A stretch of 64,000 nt of DNA from Mucilaginibacter paludis DSM 18603 (lineage in GTDB: Bacteria; Bacteroidota; Bacteroidia; Sphingobacteriales; Sphingobacteriaceae), in the NCBI RefSeq assembly GCF_000166195.2, contig NZ_CM001403.1, positions 6,994,877 to 7,058,876 on the forward strand. The letters run 5' to 3'. The notes beneath the pieces are model-generated. The model was not told the origin of the DNA. It did no database searches and worked only from the letters and a program-made list of their open reading frames with translations. A program made the position numbers and the translations under genes. This document shows, piece after piece, positions 44,004 to 51,663 of the stretch. Position 1 is the stretch's first letter. Each line of letters starts with the position of its first letter.

Positions 44004-44037
44004 TATGTCTTTTTGATTAATGGGTGAAATAATTTAT

Positions 44038-44065
44038 ATTTACATAGTATATATACTATGTAAAT
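44038..44065. promoter_or_regulatory. 28-bp perfect palindrome between transposase and AbrB-like gene
   Basis: The half-site atttacatagtata is followed directly by its inverse tatactatgtaaat. It ends 13 bp before the ATG at 44078 and 35 bp before the transposase ATG. It is the obvious candidate operator for the AbrB-like protein, which could then control transposase expression. Confidence 0.75.
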
Positions 44066-44077
44066 TAATCAAAAAAA

Positions 44078-44281
44078 ATGGGATACAAAGTAAAAGTTCA
44101 AAAAGTTGAGCGAGGAGGTACCAAATCGTTTTATGTAAACTTCCCGGCAGCAGTTGCCGATGCTTGCCTGTTAGAAAAAGGCGAAGAAATGGAATGGTTG
44201 ATAGAAGATAGAAATAGCTTCGTACTAAAACGTGTAAAGAAAGCCAAAACTAATCTTCCCAAACAAGAAAAAGACAAGTGA
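44078..44281 (+). CDS. AbrB/MazE/SpoVT-type DNA-binding protein (67 aa), IS passenger
   Basis: The protein matches the swapped-hairpin AbrB fold: GGTKSFYVNFPAAVADACLLEKGEEMEWLIEDRN followed by SFVLKRVKKAK and a Lys-rich tail. It lies within the terminal repeats of the IS4-type element, divergent from the transposase. Because MazE-type antitoxins share the fold, an antitoxin origin is possible, but no toxin is present. A role as repressor of the transposase through the palindrome at 44038-44065 is more likely. Confidence 0.85.
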   Translation: MGYKVKVQKVERGGTKSFYVNFPAAVADACLLEKGEEMEWLIEDRNSFVLKRVKKAKTNLPKQEKDK

Positions 44282-44337
44282 AATTAATCGCCCAAACATC
44301 TTCTCCAATAATGTCAGGTGTTAGGTTGACGCCTATG

Positions 44338-44410
44338 CCCGGTAGGGGAGACTTTTTAAGCCCTCCCTACCGGGGAGGGTTGGGTGGGGCTTCTTCCCGC
44401 GGCGATTGAG
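44338..44410. repeat. Dispersed repeat, remainder right of the IS4-type element
   Basis: The sequence cccggtaggggagacttttt, then 'aagccctccctaccgggga' and 'gggttgggtggggcttcttc', is the inverse of the repeat at 6658-6835 and 21221-21400. Its other half (tctaaatctcccccggtagg) lies left of the IS at 42651-42670. The repeat then passes into 'cccgcggcgattgag', where a second insertion begins. Confidence 0.75.
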
Positions 44411-44794
44411 GTGCGCCACGAGGCGTGCGTATTAGTAATAATTAAATACCTAAAGGATGAAAGAGCCTTACAACCAAATTTGCCGTTCGGGTTGAAGTAA
44501 GCCTGGCACATTGGGAAGAAATGAACAATGTGAAGCTCAGGCGAGATGGTTCTGTAAGCTGCACCAGTAAGGCTTCGTTACGCCAAAGGATATCGGTCAA
44601 GCACCCTCATTTGCTTAAACCTGCCATGACAGTGGGAATAACGGCAATAAGAACACTGTCAGATACCCGGAGTAGAATGGTGTTGCGTGCAGGACGAAGG
44701 TAGCGCATGAACGTGGGAGACCCTAACGGGATATGCATGTCGGCATATTGCCGAGGGAGTCGGGAAAGTGCTTTACTTTCCCGCTCTACTCTAC
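44411..44794 (+). mobile_element. 384-bp insert with group II intron-like ends, no maturase
   Basis: The dispersed repeat is interrupted between 'cggcgattgag' and 'cgggccgatg'. The uninterrupted form can be read, inverted, at 21190-21215. The insert starts GTGCG (consensus 5' end of group II introns) and ends AC (compatible with the 3' end). The interior has motifs reminiscent of intron domain I and leaders (aggcgagatggttctgtaag, gtgggagaccctaacgggat, cgagggagtcggg). A 13-pair hairpin (gagtcgggaaagt ... actttcccgctc) sits at the end. A standard domain V is not visible and no reverse transcriptase is present. It is probably a deleted intron or a non-autonomous relative. Confidence 0.45.
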
Positions 44795-45040
44795 CGGGCC
44801 GATGTTCTAAATTAAGAATACTGATTTTTGGAGCAAAATATACGCAATGATAATCAATGACTTAAGAAGACGTTGTTATAAGTAACGAACCCGGCCAGCC
44901 GGAAAAAAATAGGGATGACGTTTGAAAAGTATCTTAAACTATGTCATTGAGGTACGAAGCAATCGCACGGAGGCATGTTCGCTCTGCATAGTTCGCGATT
45001 GCTTCGTTCCTCGCAATGACGATTTTATACTGTCTTTCAA
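44795..45040. repeat. Dispersed repeats with GTACGAAGCAATC palindrome
   Basis: 44795-44870 continues the repeat interrupted by the 384-bp insert (ctaaattaagaatactg). 44860-44940 repeats 'tgacttaag..ggaaaaaaatagggatgacg'. 44942-45021 is the palindrome with arms 'gaggtacgaagcaatcgcac' and 'cgcgattgcttcgttcctcg'. Confidence 0.75.
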
Positions 45041-45100
45041 TAACTTAAGAAAACGTTATTATAACAGCACATCCTGTCAGCCAACGCTTCCCCTCTCATC

Positions 45101-46780
45101 TTACCAATCCAACTTCAACAAAGCAACCCCCTGTCGCGGTAAAACCAGGTTTACAACCGCTGCGCCATCCTTAACAAGCACCTTTTGCGCAGCCCCCATA
45201 GTTTGCAGCTGTCCGGCTTTTTCAAGCTGACTGATTTGCTGCGGGGTAGGGTTTTGTGGCGAGCCCATTTTCTTCCATACCTCGTACGAATTACTGTGTT
45301 GGTTATCGATACGGTATTGGGTTAGTTTAGCGGTTGCCGACGGTACGCCACTGATGTTGAGCCTGATGGCCGAACCAGCGTCCTGCTTGTCCTCGTCGTG
45401 GTAGTTCCACACCATTACTGCGGCGTAGCCCTTTGCTTTGGTAGCTAATACGCCAACGTCGGTTTGCTTTCTGATACCCGAGTCGAGGATAGTTTTCAGG
45501 GCGTACATCCGGTCGCTTTGCGCCAACACCCGCTCGCCCTTCATCATGCCGTACATCCGGAAAACGTTTAAAACAGGTTTATCAACGCCGTTAGTTGCCA
45601 GATCGCGGAAACCCGCAAACCAGGGCTGATCCTCAAACTCAAACGACCACGATACCGCTCCCGTAAGGTTCAAGCCAAACTGATCGGCCAGTTGATATTT
45701 ACGGGCGAATGCTGCCGCAGTATAGCTGGAATACATGGTGCCGTTCCGGTAAGCATTCTCGGGGTTGGTAGCCATGCCGCAGGCCGCGCAACCTTCCGGG
45801 TCTGATTCGCCGATGATGATGGGGATGTTTTTGAGCTGCGGGTAAGCGCTGATCACCTTAAAATGTCCGTTAATATTACCCAGCTGATTGCGGATCCCCA
45901 TGGTAACCACGCCGTTTACAATCCGGGGCGAACCCTTGGCATGGAACAATAGCGCATCCATCGGCGATCCTATTTTCCCCGTAACGTAATTAGTGTCCTT
46001 TAAACAATGGTTAATAAAATCGCGCAGCCACCGGGTAGCGCCGCCAGTAACATTGGCGCCGCCTATGCGGGCGGTAGGCAGGGCCCGCTTTACGCCATCT
46101 GCCGCGTAATCGTACAGCTTAAAAAACTCCGCTTCGGTGCCTTTCCAGTAGGCGCCGTCGGGCTCGTTCCAAACCTCCCAGTACCAGCTTTCAACCTCTT
46201 TTTGCCCGTAGCGGGCCACGCAATGTTTAACCCACTGATAAACCAGCTCGCCCCATTTTTTATAATCCTTGGGCGGGTAGGCCCATCCTGTTTCAATAAC
46301 CTTGTAGTCCATCCCCGGTTTCCAGTAATGCCGGTAAGGCTCCGGGTGGGTAGATAAAGCCTCGGGCATAAAGCCAATTTGCGCCAGCGGTTTCATGCCG
46401 CGTTTAACGTAAGTATCAAAAATACTATCCACAATGTGGTAATTGTAAATGGGCCTGCCCTGGGCATCTTCAGTATAAATATTGGTTGACCCCCACTTTA
46501 AAGCCGCCACGCCATCGCCGGATGTGAGCAGGTTATGTGCACGCACATAAACCGGTACAGGGCTCAAAGCCGCAATTTCGGTAAGCAGCCTGCGGCCGTC
46601 TTTCATATAAGTAAAATTGGGTTCATCATAACCAAACCATGCCCATATGGGTTTCATGGGGCCAATTTGTTGGTTTAAATCAACACTAATGTTCACGGGG
46701 ACTTTATCCTGCGCGAAGGCGCTTGTTTGGATAAGGGCAATAATAAGCAGCAGCAGGCAAAAGCGTAAGGGTGCAAGCAT
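45101..46780 (-). CDS. GH39-like glycoside hydrolase
   Basis: This 559-aa secreted protein has a signal peptide (about residues 1-23, ALIQTSAFAQ) and a (beta/alpha)8 catalytic region. The acid/base Glu is E206 in WYWEVWNEPDG, and the likely nucleophile is E325 in IPIIIGESDPEGC. Length and the WNEPD motif fit GH39 beta-xylosidase/iduronidase-like enzymes. The C-terminal region (about 450-559) is beta-rich. It acts in the periplasm or outside the cell on plant or microbial glycans. It is not linked to a SusCD pair, so the substrate is not known. Confidence 0.85.
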   Translation of the reverse strand: MLAPLRFCLLLLIIALIQTSAFAQDKVPVNISVDLNQQIGPMKPIWAWFGYDEPNFTYMKDGRRLLTEIAALSPVPVYVRAHNLLTSGDGVAALKWGSTNIYTEDAQGRPIYNYHIVDSIFDTYVKRGMKPLAQIGFMPEALSTHPEPYRHYWKPGMDYKVIETGWAYPPKDYKKWGELVYQWVKHCVARYGQKEVESWYWEVWNEPDGAYWKGTEAEFFKLYDYAADGVKRALPTARIGGANVTGGATRWLRDFINHCLKDTNYVTGKIGSPMDALLFHAKGSPRIVNGVVTMGIRNQLGNINGHFKVISAYPQLKNIPIIIGESDPEGCAACGMATNPENAYRNGTMYSSYTAAAFARKYQLADQFGLNLTGAVSWSFEFEDQPWFAGFRDLATNGVDKPVLNVFRMYGMMKGERVLAQSDRMYALKTILDSGIRKQTDVGVLATKAKGYAAVMVWNYHDEDKQDAGSAIRLNISGVPSATAKLTQYRIDNQHSNSYEVWKKMGSPQNPTPQQISQLEKAGQLQTMGAAQKVLVKDGAAVVNLVLPRQGVALLKLDW

Positions 46781-46806
46781 TGGTTTTATAATTGTTAGGT
46801 GTACAA

Positions 46807-47205
46807 TTATAAGCTAAGATAAGGTATTGATATGATGTTTTGAAATACAATAAATATAGTGGTGAATGTTAACGGCATGCCTGCGCTTTTATATTCATCC
46901 ACCATAATTGGGTAGTAATATTGCAGCATGCGGATGAATTTAGAATCGAGAAAATCGCAACATTGGCCAAGATGAATAATTGCTCCTACAATAGCGGGTG
47001 TCGTAATTTTACCCCGGGCTTTTTTTTCTTCCGCCCATTCCATCGCCCTAACTGCGTTGTTCTCCCAGAAGTAAATACCATGACCAAGCCAGTCGTAGTT
47101 TTCGGTACTTATTTTAATGTCGTCTGGCTGGTTAATCAATTTATTAGCCACGCTGGCATCACAGCCATGAAAACCAATCAATATGTTCGGCCTGGTGTCA
47201 TACAT
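46807..47205 (-). CDS. ADP-ribosyltransferase-fold protein, candidate toxin (132 aa)
   Basis: The N-terminal 95 residues show an ART/PARP-like pattern: NILIGFHGCDASVANKLI provides the HG motif, WLGHGIYFWENNAVRAMEWA the G-x-G-I-Y segment and following helix, and AIVGAIIHLGQCCDFLD a strand. This resembles DUF3990-type proteins. The last 25 residues (FTTIFIVFQNIISIPYLSL) are hydrophobic and unlike the rest, so the gene may be truncated or frameshifted at its 3' end. It begins nine bases after a 56-aa gene, as toxins follow antitoxins. The function is inferred from fold only. Confidence 0.55.
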   Translation of the reverse strand: MYDTRPNILIGFHGCDASVANKLINQPDDIKISTENYDWLGHGIYFWENNAVRAMEWAEEKKARGKITTPAIVGAIIHLGQCCDFLDSKFIRMLQYYYPIMVDEYKSAGMPLTFTTIFIVFQNIISIPYLSL

Positions 47206-47214
47206 AGGCTTTGA

Positions 47215-47385
47215 TTAGGCTCTCGCCTCCTCAAGCTCATTATAAACTTTCATGGATTTGCCTTTTTTGGTTAGCAGGCCTGCCTTATTAAGTGAAAGAA
47301 TAGCTTCTTTTTTTGACATATGTTTAGCTTCTTCCAATTTTAACTTGGCCAGCTCAATCAACATTTCTATGTCCTTATCACTCAT
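47215..47385 (-). CDS. Small helical protein (56 aa), candidate partner/antitoxin
   Basis: The ATG at 47385 opens a 56-codon frame: MSDKDIEMLIELAKLKLEEA, then KHMSKKEAILSLNKAGLLTK, then KGKSMKVYNELEEARA. It is a highly charged, mostly helical protein whose 'SKKEAILSLNKAGLLTKKGK' centre looks like a compact helix-turn-helix-type unit. It ends nine bases before the ART-fold gene on the same strand. Size, charge and order suit an antitoxin. The family is not certain. Confidence 0.65.
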   Translation of the reverse strand: MSDKDIEMLIELAKLKLEEAKHMSKKEAILSLNKAGLLTKKGKSMKVYNELEEARA

Positions 47386-47580
47386 GGTTTATCAATAATT
47401 ATAATCAAATATAATAAATGCTCAATAAATTTCAAAAATTATCCCTCCCTAAATCCCCATACTCCCTCATTAAAACCTTTCTACCCTATCTGTTGTTTAA
47501 TCATCACGAAGCGGGATAACTCAACCAGTTAAAAAAGCCCGTTTCGTACCAATTAAAAATAAACTATTAGACAGATATAT

Positions 47581-47754
47581 ATGGACGATGATTCAAATAT
47601 GCGTAGCCTTGATACCGAGCGCATCAATATACATGAGTATTACGAAGTGGAACACTGGACAAAAGAGTTAAACACCAATGTAGAGGCCTTGAAGCAGGCC
47701 GTTGCAACGGTTGGCACATCAATAAAAGATATCGAAAAATATCTTAAACAATAA
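47581..47754 (+). CDS. DUF3606 domain protein (57 aa)
   Basis: The frame starts at ATG 47581 (MDDDSNMRSLDTERINIHEY) and includes EVEHWTKELNTNVEALKQAV and ATVGTSIKDIEKYLKQ. This is the compact DUF3606 pattern (D-x-x-R-I-N ... W-T-x-E-L ... L-x-x-A-V ... V-G). The stop is ten bases ahead of the ligD start, so the two are probably co-transcribed. Function is unknown; the small size and the partner suggest a DNA-repair or stationary-phase link, which is inference. Confidence 0.85.
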   Translation: MDDDSNMRSLDTERINIHEYYEVEHWTKELNTNVEALKQAVATVGTSIKDIEKYLKQ

Positions 47755-47764
47755 AAAATAAGCC

Positions 47765-50482
47765 ATGAGCCTGGATAAATACGTGGAGAAGCGCGACTTT
47801 ACCAAAACCGCAGAGCCCAAAGCCGGTAAAAGTGCCGACAAGGATAAGCTGATGTTTGTGATCCAGAAGCACGATGCATCGCACCTGCATTATGATTTCA
47901 GGCTCGAGATGGGCGGCGTATTGAAGAGTTGGGCGGTGCCCAAAGGCCCTTCAACCGACCCTAAAAACAAGCGCCTGGCCATGATGGTGGAGGATCATCC
48001 GTTCGACTATCGCAACTTTGAAGGCATCATCCCGCAGGGTGAGTATGGCGGCGGTACAGTAATTGTTTGGGACGAGGGCACCTACGAACCTATCGAGGAG
48101 ATTAAAGGCAAAAAAGCTCAGGAGAAACATTTGCTACAGCAACTTAAATCGGGCTCACTCAAAATTAAGCTCCACGGTAAAAAGCTGGAAGGTGAATACG
48201 CGCTGGTTAAAACCCACGGCATGGGCGAAAACGGCTGGCTGCTCATCAAACACAAAGATGCTTACGCTTCCGCGGATGATATTACTAAGGACGATAAGTC
48301 GGTACTATCTGGCAAAACCATTGAGGGGATAGAGAAAACCGGCGACAAGGTGTGGCTGCACGGGCACGAGGAAGATTTAGAAAAGCCGAAGAAGGTCAGT
48401 AAAAAAAAAGCCCCTGAACCGGCAGCAGATTTAGCCGGTAACGATAGCGGCGATGCCGAAGCCCCCGATGTGGCTGCCTTACTTAAAAAAGCCAAAAAAG
48501 CGTCCATCCCCAGAGGGATTAAACCCATGCTGGCTACCCTGGTTGATGAGCCTTTTGACGACCCCGACTGGGTTTACGAGGTGAAGTGGGATGGCTACCG
48601 CGCCCTCAGTTTGATTAACAAAGGCGAGGTGGAGATGCTGTCGCGAAATAATAAGGATTTTAACGAGAAGTTTTATCCCATTTACCAGGCCCTGTTAAAA
48701 TGGAAGATAGATATTGTGGTAGATGGCGAAGTGCTGGTGCTCAATGAGCAAGGCATATCCAACTTTGGCGATTTACAAAACTGGCGAAGCGAAGCCGATG
48801 GCGAATTGACCTATTATATTTTTGATGTGCTTTGGTACGATGGTAAAAACCTGATGGACCTGCCTTTAAGCCAAAGACAAGCCATTTTAAAAGAGATAAT
48901 ACCCACCAACGACGATCGCATCCGCCTGAGCAAAGTTTTTAAAGCCAGCGGAACCGAATTTTTTAGCGCCGCCGAGCGGATGGGGCTGGAGGGCATTATT
49001 GCCAAAAAAGCCAGCAGCACTTATTCGCCGGGTTTGCGGTCTAACGAATGGTTGAAGATTAAGGTACACAAGCGGCAGGAGGTAATTATAGCGGGCTATA
49101 CCCGCAACCAGGATACCTCCAAGCAATTCAGTTCGCTGTTGCTGGGTGTTTACCAGGATGGCGTGCTGCAATATGTAGGCAAGGTAGGCACCGGGTTTTC
49201 TGATAAGCTGCAAAAGGAGATGATAGCGCAGTTTAAACCCCTGGTTACCGATAAAAGCCCCTTTGATACCATTCCGGATGTTAACAAGCCGTCGCGCTTC
49301 AGGCCCAACCCGCCCAAGGCAAAGGCAACCTGGCTTAAGCCCGAGCTGGTTTGCGAGGTAGCTTTTAGCGAGGTAACCAGCGATGGAGTTTTCAGGCACC
49401 CATCGTTCCAGGGCATGCGCATCGATAAAAAAGCCAAAGAGGTAGTACGCGAAACAGCTATCCCAACCGAACAAGTAATGGAGCAGACAGAAAAAAAAAC
49501 CGGCACCCATGCCGAAGCTATTAAGCCGCCAAAGGAGAAGGGACGCAAAACTTTACTGAACCCCACAGAAGAAACCCAGGTACGCAAAATTTGCGGCCAC
49601 GACCTGAAGTTTACCCACCTGAGCAAAATTTACTGGCCCGAAGATAAGGTGAGCAAGCGAGATATGTTTAACTACTACTACCAGGTTGCCGAATATATTT
49701 TGCCCTACCTGAAGGATAGGCCCATGTCGCTCAATCGTTTTCCAGGCGGCATCCATGGCCCCAGCTTTTACCAAAAGGATGTTACAGGCAAAGCGCCCGA
49801 CTGGGTTAAAACTTTCCCCTATACCACCAGCGAAGGTGAGCACAAAGAGTACCTGGTTGGTACCGACGAGGCTGCCCTGCTATGGATGGCCGCCCTCGGT
49901 TGTATCGAAATGAACCCCTGGTTTAGCCGGGTGGAGTCGCCGGATAACCCTGATTATTGCGTGATTGACCTGGACCCCGATAAAAACACCTTCGACCAGG
50001 TAATTGAAGCCGCGCTCGAGGTTAAAAAGGTTTTGGATGCCATTGATGTACCCTCTTTTTGCAAAACATCCGGCTCTACCGGCATGCACATTTATATCCC
50101 GCTGGGGGCAAAGTATGATTATGATCAATCGCAAATGTTTGCCCGTATTATAGTGAATATTGTACACAAGCAGCTGCCCGATTATACCAGCCTGGAGCGT
50201 ATGGTAGCCAACCGCAAAGGCAAAATGTACCTCGACTTTTTGCAAAACCGACCCGGTGCCACCATTGCCGGCCCGTACTCGTTGCGCCCCAAAGTAGGCG
50301 CTACCGTATCCATGCCCCTGCATTGGGACGAGGTAAAACCAGGACTAACCATGAAGGATTTCACCATATTCAATTCCGTAGCCCGCCTGAAAACCGAGGG
50401 CGATTTGTTTAAAGGCGTTTTAGGAAAAGGCATTGACCTTGAGAAAGTAATTGGCAAAGCTAAGAGTGTCTTTGAGGTGTGA
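47765..50482 (+). CDS. ligD: DNA ligase D, three-domain NHEJ enzyme
   Basis: The 905-aa protein has the order phosphoesterase, ligase, polymerase. The N-terminal 3'-phosphoesterase has HDASHLHYDFRLEMGGVLKSW and YGGGTVIVWDEG (about residues 30-170). The ATP-dependent ligase has the adenylated lysine K274 in YEVKWDGYRAL and DGEVLVLNEQG. The C-terminal primase-polymerase has THLSKIYWPEDKVSKRD, PMSLNRFPGG and VIDLDPD (about 610-900). It repairs double-strand breaks with Ku. No ku gene is in the window. It starts ten bases after the DUF3606 gene. Confidence 0.97.
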   Translation: MSLDKYVEKRDFTKTAEPKAGKSADKDKLMFVIQKHDASHLHYDFRLEMGGVLKSWAVPKGPSTDPKNKRLAMMVEDHPFDYRNFEGIIPQGEYGGGTVIVWDEGTYEPIEEIKGKKAQEKHLLQQLKSGSLKIKLHGKKLEGEYALVKTHGMGENGWLLIKHKDAYASADDITKDDKSVLSGKTIEGIEKTGDKVWLHGHEEDLEKPKKVSKKKAPEPAADLAGNDSGDAEAPDVAALLKKAKKASIPRGIKPMLATLVDEPFDDPDWVYEVKWDGYRALSLINKGEVEMLSRNNKDFNEKFYPIYQALLKWKIDIVVDGEVLVLNEQGISNFGDLQNWRSEADGELTYYIFDVLWYDGKNLMDLPLSQRQAILKEIIPTNDDRIRLSKVFKASGTEFFSAAERMGLEGIIAKKASSTYSPGLRSNEWLKIKVHKRQEVIIAGYTRNQDTSKQFSSLLLGVYQDGVLQYVGKVGTGFSDKLQKEMIAQFKPLVTDKSPFDTIPDVNKPSRFRPNPPKAKATWLKPELVCEVAFSEVTSDGVFRHPSFQGMRIDKKAKEVVRETAIPTEQVMEQTEKKTGTHAEAIKPPKEKGRKTLLNPTEETQVRKICGHDLKFTHLSKIYWPEDKVSKRDMFNYYYQVAEYILPYLKDRPMSLNRFPGGIHGPSFYQKDVTGKAPDWVKTFPYTTSEGEHKEYLVGTDEAALLWMAALGCIEMNPWFSRVESPDNPDYCVIDLDPDKNTFDQVIEAALEVKKVLDAIDVPSFCKTSGSTGMHIYIPLGAKYDYDQSQMFARIIVNIVHKQLPDYTSLERMVANRKGKMYLDFLQNRPGATIAGPYSLRPKVGATVSMPLHWDEVKPGLTMKDFTIFNSVARLKTEGDLFKGVLGKGIDLEKVIGKAKSVFEV

Positions 50483-50493
50483 TGAGTAGGGGC

Positions 50494-50540
<47 letters not shown>

Positions 50541-50592
50541 TTCAGGACAAGACCGAATGATTGATTCAGCACTGGCCGCCCGATCAAAAACG

Positions 50593-50716
50593 ATGTCATC
50601 CCGACCGGAGGGAGGGAACTTTTGCGCGTGCCAGATCTGCTTTAGGCTTTTTGCAAGGGCTTGTTATACAGCAGACTTATCGCTCGCAAAAGTTCCCTCG
50701 TACCTCGGGATGACGT
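50593..50716. repeat. Palindromic dispersed repeat (GTCATCCCGACCGGAGGGAGGG type)
   Basis: The left arm is gtcatcccgaccggagggag ... 'aacttttgcgcg'; the right arm is 'cgctcgcaaaagttccctcg' then 'tacctcgggatgacgtc'. The structure matches 484-690. It is followed by 'taagttattgattatcattgcg' and 'agtattcttaattta', as in the other composite copies. Confidence 0.8.
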
Positions 50717-50721
50717 CTTCT

Positions 50722-51003
50722 TAAGTTATTGATTATCATTGCGTATTTTTTTCTGCAAAAAATTAGTATTCTTAATTTAGAGCCGGAGCCTTACTCAGTA
50801 TGACACGCCTTTTTTTGTGCGCGAAAGCGGTCATCCTGAGCCTGTCGAAGGACGTGCGGCATGGCCCTGTACGAGGTGTTTTTTTGATGCGGCTTATCAT
50901 TTCGATTACATAAGCTACTGATTGTCAATGTGTATATTATTGCTCTAATATACAGTATTCTTAATTTAAAGCATCGGCACGCTCAACCGCCGCGTGAAGG
51001 GCT
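50722..51003. repeat. Composite dispersed repeat (CAGTATTCTTAATTTA type), two copies
   Basis: A first copy at 50722-50780 and a second at 50920-51003 (gattgtcaatg ... 'acagtattcttaatttaaag', 'catcggcacgctcaaccgcc', gcgtgaaggg) match 63648-63733 and 21140-21215. Between them, 50825-50850 contains 'gcctgtcgaaggacgtgcgg', similar to 63950-63975. Confidence 0.7.
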
Positions 51004-51006
51004 GTT

Positions 51007-51138
51007 ACGTTATTCACTGTTGTTTGTTTTTGGTGTGAATGATTGCTATCGCAATTTTGTCTTGACACAAAAAGAACCAAATACCGACCGTAGGGAGCTC
51101 ATGAACACCTTGAAAAAACAAACAACAGGTGAATAACG
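51007..51138. mobile_element. MITE-like insertion with 25-bp inverted ends in a repeat
   Basis: The ends are acgttattcactgttgtttg and the inverse of acgttattcacctgttgttt; both arms run on into a T-rich block. It interrupts the repeat between 'gggctgttac' and 'gactgcccgatcc', which are close together at 63730-63780. The centre keeps 'tttgtcttgacacaaaa', a hairpin of the host repeat. There is no ORF of merit, although a 68-aa frame spans it. Confidence 0.55.
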
Positions 51139-51139
51139 T

Positions 51140-51300
51140 CACGACTGCCCGATCCTTCCTCCCACAGGCCACCTCACGGCCCGGCGTGCAGTCTGGCTTT
51201 TGCGCACTTTTCTTTCTGCACTTAACAGTCTGCGAGGTTTTGAATGTCATCCCTGTTTTTTCCGCGGGGAGGCCCGCTGGGTTACTCGGGATGACAGGTT
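51140..51300. repeat. Dispersed repeat (CACGGCCCGGCGTGCAGTCTGGC type)
   Basis: The motifs 'gactgcccgatccttcctcc', 'cccggcgtgcagtctggctt', 'ttgcgcacttttctttctgc' and 'aatgtcatccctgttttttc' occur. Copies are at 63770-63920 and 28236-28350, and an inverse copy is at 42570-42640. Confidence 0.75.
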
Positions 51301-51373
51301 GGTGAGAGGTATGCGGTGGCGGGTATAATTAACCTCTTGCCGAACTGGTCAGTCTGGCTACCACCCATCGCTC

Positions 51374-51535
51374 GCATAGTGCACACGCCTCCACCTCGCT
51401 ATAGGGAATCGCAAATGCTCATCGGTTTTTTGTCTTAATTTATTTATAATGAATACGTTAAATTAGCTCCCCTCTCGATAGGGGGCGTGCTGGACGGTGC
51501 GGCTACAGGGGGTGTGTTTCTGCGCGCGACGAATA
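51374..51535. repeat. Dispersed repeat (CTCTCGATAGGGGG / GCGCGCGACGAAT type)
   Basis: The motifs 'gctcgcatagtgcacacgcc', 'ataatgaatacgttaaatta', 'gctcccctctcgataggggg' and 'gtgcggctacagggggtgtg' are followed by gcgcgcgacgaat. It is colinear with 9376-9545. Confidence 0.75.
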
Positions 51536-51622
51536 ATGCTCACCGCCCCAGACCCACTGCATTGATCTCAACAGGTAAATGCAACCTCTGCCACAAAAAA
51601 TAAATTACATCCAATCTCATAA

Positions 51623-51642
51623 ATAAATGAATATTCACTTAT
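51623..51642 (+). promoter_or_regulatory. Palindromic operator candidate for the TetR-family regulator
   Basis: The 20-bp sequence ataaatgaatattcacttat is palindromic except for one base pair and is centred on TGAATATTCA. It ends 21 bp before the ATG at 51664, a normal place for TetR autoregulation. Confidence 0.7.
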
Positions 51643-51663
51643 ATTTGCAGCGAGATTAAATTT

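Larger units (their letters stand above)
42671..44337 (-). mobile_element. IS4-type element (1667 bp) carrying an AbrB/MazE-like gene
   Basis: The ends are catatgcgtcaacctaa (42671-42687) and the inverse of cataggcgtcaacctaa (44321-44337), 16 of 17 identical. A 9-bp duplication, cccggtagg, flanks it (42662-42670 and 44338-44346). The element holds a minus-strand transposase and a divergent plus-strand AbrB-like gene, with a long palindrome between them. It inserted in the 'ccccggtaggggag' hairpin of a dispersed repeat. Confidence 0.9.

Noticed and set aside
44521..44703. 60-aa plus-strand ORF inside the 384-bp insert
   Set aside because: Its basic, Ser/Arg-rich translation is what a structured intron-like RNA would give; it has no start signal or domain.
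50930..51136. 68-aa plus-strand ORF
   Set aside because: It spans the border of a composite repeat and the MITE-like element, so it is a chance frame.
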